The position numbers and the translations under genes are program-made. A DNA stretch of 64,000 nucleotides from Paraburkholderia fynbosensis (GTDB lineage: Bacteria > Pseudomonadota > Gammaproteobacteria > Burkholderiales > Burkholderiaceae): positions 1 to 64,000 of the forward strand of contig NZ_CADIKI010000020.1 of NCBI RefSeq assembly GCF_902859935.1, written 5' to 3'. The notes under the pieces are model-generated. The model searched no databases, was not told the DNA's origin, and saw only the letters and a list, made by a program, of their open reading frames with translations. Below are positions 58,741 to 64,000 of this stretch, piece by piece; position 1 is the first letter of the stretch, and each line of letters begins with the position of its first letter.

Positions 58741-59755
58741 GCTGAAGGAACGCCTAATGGCGCGTACCGCCGGAGTCGCTGAGAGAGCTGAGTCTGCAGC
58801 AGCAGCACGCCTTCCCGAGGCTCAGCCACGCGCGAGTACGATGCCGGCGCAATTGGGTGCCTTTCGCCTCGAAGCCCGAGAGTATCAAGAACGGATCCAG
58901 CAATTGCAGGAACAGTTGGAAGCGGCCAAGCGAAACGGTAGGGGGTCAATGAAGGTGCCGTTGTCGGACCTCCACGAGGTTCCTGGACGCCGCCGCTACA
59001 AATCGCCGGAAGCGTACGCAGAGCTAAGAGAGAATCTTCGCCATAACGAACTGATGACTCCGGTCGCGATTCGACCGCGACTTGAAGGCGGTTTCGAGAT
59101 TGTCTCGGGGCACTGGCGCACCGACTCCTATCGAGAACTCGAGCGGGCCGAGATCGACTGCGTGCTCAGCGACTCAACCGAGGACCAGGCGGCATTAGGC
59201 GCGTTTTACGCCAACCTCCTGCAGTCCGACCTAACCGATTACGAGAAGTATCTCGGCTTCAAGGACATCCGCCAACGCTTCCCAGGCATCACACAGGCAA
59301 AGATGGCAGAACAGGCCGGGGTGGGGGAATCAGTTGTTTCGGCACTGATGGCGTTTGACGATCTCCCGGCGGAAGTTCTTGCCTTACTTAACGAGAAGCC
59401 CAGTCTGATGGGCGCAACCTCCGGCTATGCGTTGGCGCGCCTCGTCAGGACGGGGAAGGCTGATCGGGTGGTTCTCGCAGCACAGCGGCTGGCTAACAAA
59501 GAGCTGGATGAAGGCCAAGCCGTGAAGTTCGCGAGCGCCGATCCTTCGAAACACAAGGCGCCCCCTATCGCCTCGTCTTTCAAGATCAGGGCTGGGCGCG
59601 GCACATACTGTGACGTCCGGCAGGCAAAAAATGTGGTGCGATTGGAGTTCCAGTCAGAAGCGGAAGCCCAAGCGGTTCAGTCAGCCCTGAAAGAGGTCTT
59701 GGAGAAAAGTGCAGCAGCGGCTCAGGATGCTCAAACCAGCAACCCTGAAAAATAA
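58730..59755 (+). CDS. parB: Partition protein ParB
   Basis: A 341-residue centromere-binding protein. The ParB N-terminal domain includes LSDLHEVPGRRRYKSPEAYAELRENLRHNELMTPVAIRPR near residue 75 and EIVSGHWRTDSYRELE, the GxxR CTP-binding box. The central helix-turn-helix reads FPGITQAKMAEQAGVGESVVSALMAF near residue 183. It loads on parS sites and is moved by ParA. It overlaps parA, as in most par operons. Confidence 0.93.
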   Translation: MSSKLKERLMARTAGVAERAESAAAARLPEAQPRASTMPAQLGAFRLEAREYQERIQQLQEQLEAAKRNGRGSMKVPLSDLHEVPGRRRYKSPEAYAELRENLRHNELMTPVAIRPRLEGGFEIVSGHWRTDSYRELERAEIDCVLSDSTEDQAALGAFYANLLQSDLTDYEKYLGFKDIRQRFPGITQAKMAEQAGVGESVVSALMAFDDLPAEVLALLNEKPSLMGATSGYALARLVRTGKADRVVLAAQRLANKELDEGQAVKFASADPSKHKAPPIASSFKIRAGRGTYCDVRQAKNVVRLEFQSEAEAQAVQSALKEVLEKSAAAAQDAQTSNPEK

Positions 59756-59770
59756 CTCTTTAAAATCAAT

Positions 59771-59786
59771 GACTTTAAAGTTTAAA
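59771..59786. repeat. Right copy of the par-flanking repeat
   Basis: GACTTTAAAGTTTAAA, 14/16 identical to the copy at 57277-57292. It contains a perfect 15-base palindrome (CTTTAAA and TTTAAAG around one G). It lies 15 bases after parB. Candidate parS or replication site. Confidence 0.5.
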
Positions 59787-59857
59787 GGTTCCCGGCCGGC
59801 TCGTGCTCGGGTGATCAGGAGCAAAGGAAGATGAGCGGATAACAGGGCATAAAAGAC

Positions 59858-59887
59858 AAAAGCCTCCGGTTGGCGCCGGAGGCTTTT
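59858..59887. terminator. Bidirectional intrinsic terminator after parAB
   Basis: Twelve-base arms 59858-59869 (AAAAGCCTCCGG) and 59876-59887 pair perfectly around six bases. The A-run before and T-run after the stem suit termination in both directions. It separates parAB from the rep gene. Confidence 0.85.
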
Positions 59888-60025
59888 GAATAAGGGCTTG
59901 CTGTTCGCTCGCCCGGCTGCACTTCCCGACGGCAAATCGGGTAAGGGCTAGACACCTCGAAGTGTAGCCGAACGAATCCGACAGTCAAGCGTACTCCATC
60001 CATTTTTCAGAAATGGACGCTGGAT

Positions 60026-61279
60026 ATGTCTATCGCGCAACACCTCGTTGCTGGCGAGGAAGGGTTACGCCCTGCCTCTTTTGAAGCTAGCGACGCCAAC
60101 CCTTCCGCCACTTCTGGTGACGCGGTCGCTCTTAACTCGGACTCGGTCAACTTACCGTGGGTTATTCTTCGGGCCGTCCACCGCGCTTCGCGACTCCATG
60201 GGGTGCCTGCTCGGGCGCGCTCGCTGTTAGCCGCCCTTGCCCGAACGGTTGACGCGTCGAACCCGTACGGTTGCATTTTCGCCCGGCGCGAACTCCTGAC
60301 GGAGCGTGCGATGCAATCCGAACGGACCTTCTATCGCAGCCTTGACGACTTGGAAGCTGCCGGTCTCATTGACCGGCGGCCGCAGCGTCGCTATGTAGAG
60401 GCGGGACTCTTCGGTCGAGCATACCTTCACCTCACAGAACGAGCCGCCGTCATTCTTGGGCTGGTTGAAGAGCCCGTACGTGTTGTAGAAGTCATCGATG
60501 CGCCGCAGGTCAAGATCGAGTCATCAAGCAGCAATGCTGTAGTGCCGCAGACTGCTGCGCACGCAGCTGAAGCTTTTCCCCATCGGTCTGCCACATTGGC
60601 AGACGGTGGTATATATAAGGATCTTTGCCCTACTGCTTTTCAAAAGAGACAACCGGGGCAACTGCCTGCGGACCTTCAGCGCCTGTGTCCCCTGGGTTTT
60701 CGGAAATTTCTAATTTTCAAATTGATGCGCGAAGCGCGGAAGCAGGGCAAGCGACTCTCCGATGTTGTCGAGGCAACCTGGGAGCACCTCAAAAAAGCCG
60801 ACCGCCCAATCTGCTACCTGCAGGCTCTGCTTCGTAGCACCGCTGACTTTGAGTTCCAGGTCCGCAGCCGCGATGCCGAACGCGACGCCTCTCGTGCTGC
60901 GGCTGCGGAACAGGAAACAGCTGAGGCGCTGGTGGCCCAGTTCGCCGGCCAGTCGTTCGTGGATACGAATGGCGAGCACAAGCTCGTGGTTGATGCTGAC
61001 GGAATGTCGCTGTCGGTCTACAGCGTGGAGGAAGGCGTGGCGCGCCGGGAGGCCGGGGCGTGGCAAACTCGTTTTGCGAAGGCTTTGCGTGCAGGCCAGA
61101 TCCGGGTGGCCACCGCCGCGGACCTTGACGCGTTTGCCCCGACGCGTCGCCAGATAAACGCGCCCTTCCGGACGGCTGCCGACATCCCCCGCGTCGCAAC
61201 GGCGGCTGTCACCGACCACCTGGCGCTTTTGCGTGGTGCTCTGAGCCGGTTCGCCCCGGCTCGGGCAAGAGTGGTCTGA
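60026..61279 (+). CDS. Winged-helix plasmid replication protein
   Basis: A 417-residue protein in the position of the initiator in Burkholderia parA-parB-rep blocks. The N-terminal half has a winged-helix pattern: VPARARSLLAALARTVDASNPYGCIFARRELLTERAMQSERTFYRSLDDLEAAGLIDRR near residues 60-120. Centre: a basic block FRKFLIFKLMREARKQGKRLSDVV. The C-terminus is acidic then basic. It probably recognises the origin and loads the helicase. It does not resemble the replication gene at 31058-31861, which suggests a different replicon type. Confidence 0.65.
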   Translation: MSIAQHLVAGEEGLRPASFEASDANPSATSGDAVALNSDSVNLPWVILRAVHRASRLHGVPARARSLLAALARTVDASNPYGCIFARRELLTERAMQSERTFYRSLDDLEAAGLIDRRPQRRYVEAGLFGRAYLHLTERAAVILGLVEEPVRVVEVIDAPQVKIESSSSNAVVPQTAAHAAEAFPHRSATLADGGIYKDLCPTAFQKRQPGQLPADLQRLCPLGFRKFLIFKLMREARKQGKRLSDVVEATWEHLKKADRPICYLQALLRSTADFEFQVRSRDAERDASRAAAAEQETAEALVAQFAGQSFVDTNGEHKLVVDADGMSLSVYSVEEGVARREAGAWQTRFAKALRAGQIRVATAADLDAFAPTRRQINAPFRTAADIPRVATAAVTDHLALLRGALSRFAPARARVV

Positions 61280-61431
61280 GCGGACCGCAGGCGCGAGATG
61301 AGCAGATCGACCCGAGCTTTCGAGGTGACTGTGAGGCGGTAGTTTGCGGCGGAGCAGGTGCCACGAAGCCTTCATCTGCACGCTGCCTTGGGGCCGTGGC
61401 AATCCGTTCGAAAGACACAGGATGTGTGGCG

Positions 61432-62652
61432 CTACCGGGCCCCGCGTGCACGAGCCAGGGCTGTTGCCAGAGCGCGCTTCAGTGGCTCGTCATCGACGTA
61501 CTGGTTGAAGGTCCGTAGGTCCGAATGACCCATGTTCTCGAGCGCGGCGCGCGCATCCAGCCCGTTGCTGACGGCTGCCGCCAGTCCCTTTGCGTACGAA
61601 TGGCGCAGCCAGTGGGTTGACGCGGTCTCGAACCGTTCCGCGTCGATGCGGCGCCGGTGCGCACGGGCGTAGGCAAGGGCCTCGTCGCACAGACCGGTAA
61701 TGAGGTTCCAGACGCCGGTGCGACTGCGCAGCCCTTTCCATATTCCAAATCTGGTGCGCCGGACTGACAGCAGCAGCGGCAGTGTCTCGTCCGGGGCAGG
61801 TACTGGCGACAGTCCGTAGGCCATCCGGTACGCCTGCAGCGACAGCGCGATCTCGTCACACGGTACCCAGCGCGCCTTGCCGCCCTTGCCGTGTTCCACG
61901 CGCAGCAGCCACTGGAAGGGCGGAGCGTCCGGAAACTCCCGGCGTAATTCCGCCGGAACGGGCTCGATTTTCACGTGGCCCATCCTGCACCGGACCGCTT
62001 CCGTCGTCCGCAGCCCGGTCCGCTCGAACAGGTCGACCGCAAACAGATCGCGCGCCTTCGCGAGGCATGCCTCGCGCGAGCGTTCGGGGCGGGCGGCGAT
62101 CGCCTCGCGCAGCAGCGCGGTGTCGTCCGGCGACAGGAAGCGCGGCTGCTTTTCCGGGAGGCGCCGGCCAACCGCCGGCAGACCCGCTGCCGGGTTGCGC
62201 TGCAGATAGCCCACGTCGCGCAACCAGTCGAACAGCGATGTGACGATCTTCTGGGTCTGGCCAGCCGAGCGGTCCGACAGCGGGCCGAGAAACGGCCGCC
62301 AGTCGGGCGAGCCCCGTCGCACACCCGGATTGCGGATCGCCCATGGAGCGGGTGCCTGCAGGAAGACGACGAAGGCCGTGAAGTCATCGAGGGTCCAGGC
62401 GGAGATCGGTGTGCCGGCTTGCCCCGCATACCAGAACAGCCGCTCCGCTTCGGTGCGGTACTGGGCAAGTGTCGCCGGTGAAAGCCGGCCGCGGCCGCTC
62501 GCCTTCGCGGCGAGCCAGCGGCCGACGACGTCCTCGTCGGTGAGGCCTGGCGGCAGGATCGGACTGTCAAGCCGGTTGGACTGGCCAGCGGGCCGGCTCG
62601 TAACGCCTGCGGGCCGGCCGGTGATTGCGCCGTCGAAGTTGGGGTCGCTCAT
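61432..62652 (-). CDS. Tyrosine recombinase/integrase
   Basis: A 406-residue XerC/D-like recombinase. The N-terminal core-binding domain has LSPATLAQYRTEAERLFWY and YLQRNPAAGLPAVGRRLPEK. All catalytic residues are visible: Arg in ERTGLRTTEAV, Lys in HGKGGKARWVP, the HxxR box in THWLRHSYAKG, His in ENMGHSDLRTF and the nucleophile Tyr in NQYVDDE. It may resolve replicon multimers or move an element. Its stop lies about 150 bases beyond the rep stop, convergent. Confidence 0.92.
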   Translation of the reverse strand: MSDPNFDGAITGRPAGVTSRPAGQSNRLDSPILPPGLTDEDVVGRWLAAKASGRGRLSPATLAQYRTEAERLFWYAGQAGTPISAWTLDDFTAFVVFLQAPAPWAIRNPGVRRGSPDWRPFLGPLSDRSAGQTQKIVTSLFDWLRDVGYLQRNPAAGLPAVGRRLPEKQPRFLSPDDTALLREAIAARPERSREACLAKARDLFAVDLFERTGLRTTEAVRCRMGHVKIEPVPAELRREFPDAPPFQWLLRVEHGKGGKARWVPCDEIALSLQAYRMAYGLSPVPAPDETLPLLLSVRRTRFGIWKGLRSRTGVWNLITGLCDEALAYARAHRRRIDAERFETASTHWLRHSYAKGLAAAVSNGLDARAALENMGHSDLRTFNQYVDDEPLKRALATALARARGAR

Positions 62653-63221
62653 CAGATTGCTCGGGGCACCAGGTCAGCCTCCCCCTCGAAGTCATCTATA
62701 ACGCAACTAACGATCGAGTTCGCCGGGTTCACACCAAGCGCCACCTGCCGCGCACGCCGGCAAAGCGAGCGCCGCGCCCGCGGCGGCATCATGCGTTCGG
62801 TCTGGCGTTCTGACGCCAGCGGCCCTGGACCGTCGTTGCCGGGACGAACCGACCCGCGTGCCGAGGTGGTCTGGCACAGCGCGTCATGAGCGGGCGTCTG
62901 GAAATCCGGCAGAACAGACTGCGTGGGCGTGACGACACACGCGAAGAGCCGTCCGCACTCACTCCGAAGGGTGTCGGGCAGGAGGCCGCGCTCGAGCGGG
63001 CCGATCCGGTCTTCGCACGCGCGATGCGCCCACCGAGCGAAGAAAAGACCGGGTGGTGGTCGGGGTCGTTGTGCAATTGCGGCTCCGGTGAGTGGCGGCG
63101 GAGCCCGGAATTGGGGGGCTCCAGCGTTCAGGCACTATAGCAAACTGCTGAACATTATGCGGGTAATGTCCAGTAGAGGAAAGCACGATGATAATTAAAG
63201 GTATAAAAATACCTTGAAGGT
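62653..63221. other. Intergenic region before the last gene
   Basis: 569 bases with no supported gene; very GC-rich up to about 63120, then AT-richer before the last gene. A candidate operator is listed at 63198-63215. No IS or RNA gene seen. Confidence 0.5.
63198..63215. promoter_or_regulatory. Inverted repeat before the last gene
   Basis: AAGGTAT (63198-63204) and ATACCTT (63209-63215) are perfect 7-base arms around AAAA, ending seven bases before the possible GTG start. Could be an operator or a hairpin in the leader. Confidence 0.5.
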
Positions 63222-64000
63222 GTGGCAAAATTTCCGGAACGTGCGGCCCCCGCCGCACCTCCGTCCCGGCCGGCAGCCGACACCACGACATCGATGACCG
63301 AACCGGCCACTGACGTGTCCATTCGCGACGCCATTTTTGAGCATGAAATGTTCACCGCCGGCAACACAGGGAGCGGAGTTGTGCCCGAAGGCATCCGCGA
63401 GGTCGAGGCGACGTGGCCGTTCGAGCCGGCGGCGGTCATCGCGGCGCTCCTGAGCCTAGCGGCCGACGGTTTCGCACAGCGGCGGGAGGGTTTCGGCGGC
63501 GATGTCCAGGAGTACTGGGAATCGACCCGTGCGGGGCAGATCGCCCGCGAGATGCGCTGGCAGCAACGCGGGCGGCGTCATCCGGCGCTTGTGTCGCAAA
63601 CCGCCTCGGCCGAGGACCTGATCATCGCGGTGATCGGCAGCGGCGGGGACGAGCGCGACCCGCTGGCGAGTGGCGGCCTCGTCGAGGCCGCCCTTGGCAT
63701 CTACCTGTTTCGCCTCGGTGAAACGGTTTGCGATGCCACGCTTGGTGCGCTGATCGCTCGCGGCCTGGTCCGCCGTAAGGACCATGACCTGCTCGGTTGG
63801 CCGTTCCGGCTCATGCTGACCGCGGACGGGCGTCGCCAATATGCGCACGATGTGATACCGCGGCTCGGCCTGCGTCCGCCGGCGACCATTCTGGCGCCCG
63901 TGGAGCCCGAGCGGCCGCCGTTCGAGGAGCTGGGGCTCGCGCCTGCGGAAGCCGACACCTTGCGGTTTTTCTGGGACGAAGCGGCGCGGTGCCAAGGCGC
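63222..64000 (+). CDS. Unknown protein, cut by the window end
   Basis: An open frame with no stop to base 64000, so at least 259 residues. A GTG at 63222 (AAGG just upstream) is a possible start; an ATG at 63294 is an alternative. Composition is Arg/Ala/Gly-rich and protein-like: TWPFEPAAVIAALLSLAADGFAQRREG near the start and GWPFRLMLTADGRRQYAHDVIP near residue 205. No signal peptide, no recognised family. It is divergent from the recombinase. Confidence 0.5.
   Translation, partial: MAKFPERAAPAAPPSRPAADTTTSMTEPATDVSIRDAIFEHEMFTAGNTGSGVVPEGIREVEATWPFEPAAVIAALLSLAADGFAQRREGFGGDVQEYWESTRAGQIAREMRWQQRGRRHPALVSQTASAEDLIIAVIGSGGDERDPLASGGLVEAALGIYLFRLGETVCDATLGALIARGLVRRKDHDLLGWPFRLMLTADGRRQYAHDVIPRLGLRPPATILAPVEPERPPFEELGLAPAEADTLRFFWDEAARCQG

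Overview
The window looks like part of a secondary replicon (chromid or megaplasmid) of a Burkholderiaceae bacterium of the Burkholderia/Paraburkholderia/Caballeronia type. Evidence: high-GC coding throughout, DUF4148 and DUF3717 proteins typical of that group, and a parA-parB-rep block in the arrangement seen on Burkholderia secondary replicons. The genus call is inference from protein style; no search was run.

Layout. 1-0.7 kb: the 3' end of an IS30-family transposase abuts an N-terminally truncated solute-binding protein. 0.7-10.1 kb: a nine-gene minus-strand operon (aldehyde dehydrogenase, FAD-dependent oxidoreductase, periplasmic binding protein, LivHMGF transporter, EtfBA) faces a divergent LysR regulator; it reads as one uptake-and-oxidation unit for an unidentified organic or aromatic acid. 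10.5-25.8 kb: small redox and detoxification units, namely a quinone-oxidoreductase-like enzyme beside an HxlR relic, TetR with a Tat-exported epoxide hydrolase, a lone IorB-like molybdenum hydroxylase subunit, an exported metallo-beta-lactamase-fold hydrolase, HxlR with a SnoaL/SDR pair, and an aldehyde dehydrogenase/SDR/aldo-keto reductase run. 26.2-28.6 kb: a CioAB-type cytochrome bd oxidase. 28.6-31.0 kb: decayed DNA with relics.

31.1-50.4 kb is a conjugative-plasmid backbone: a replication-initiator-like gene, a strong candidate small RNA beside it, DUF1173, a TraD-type coupling protein, and a complete VirB-type type IV secretion operon (VirB1-11), including a 41-residue VirB7-like lipoprotein, a second N-terminal-only VirB9-like protein, a TrbM/KikA-like protein, an exported phospholipase-D-fold nuclease and an EexN-like protein. 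A divergent pair of Arc-type ribbon-helix-helix regulators with a strongly palindromic shared operator sits at its head. I found no relaxase.

50.5-53.8 kb: a compact minus-strand unit with a zinc-ribbon protein, a small unknown protein, a LuxR-type receptor without a LuxI, and a membrane diiron desaturase/hydroxylase. 54-56 kb: tRNA 2-selenouridine synthase and a ParDE toxin-antitoxin pair. 57.3-61.3 kb: parA, parB and a winged-helix replication protein flanked by related short repeats. 61.4-64 kb: a tyrosine recombinase and an unrecognised gene cut by the window end. Two unrelated replication modules in one window suggest that a conjugative plasmid has merged with, or been captured by, a larger replicon.
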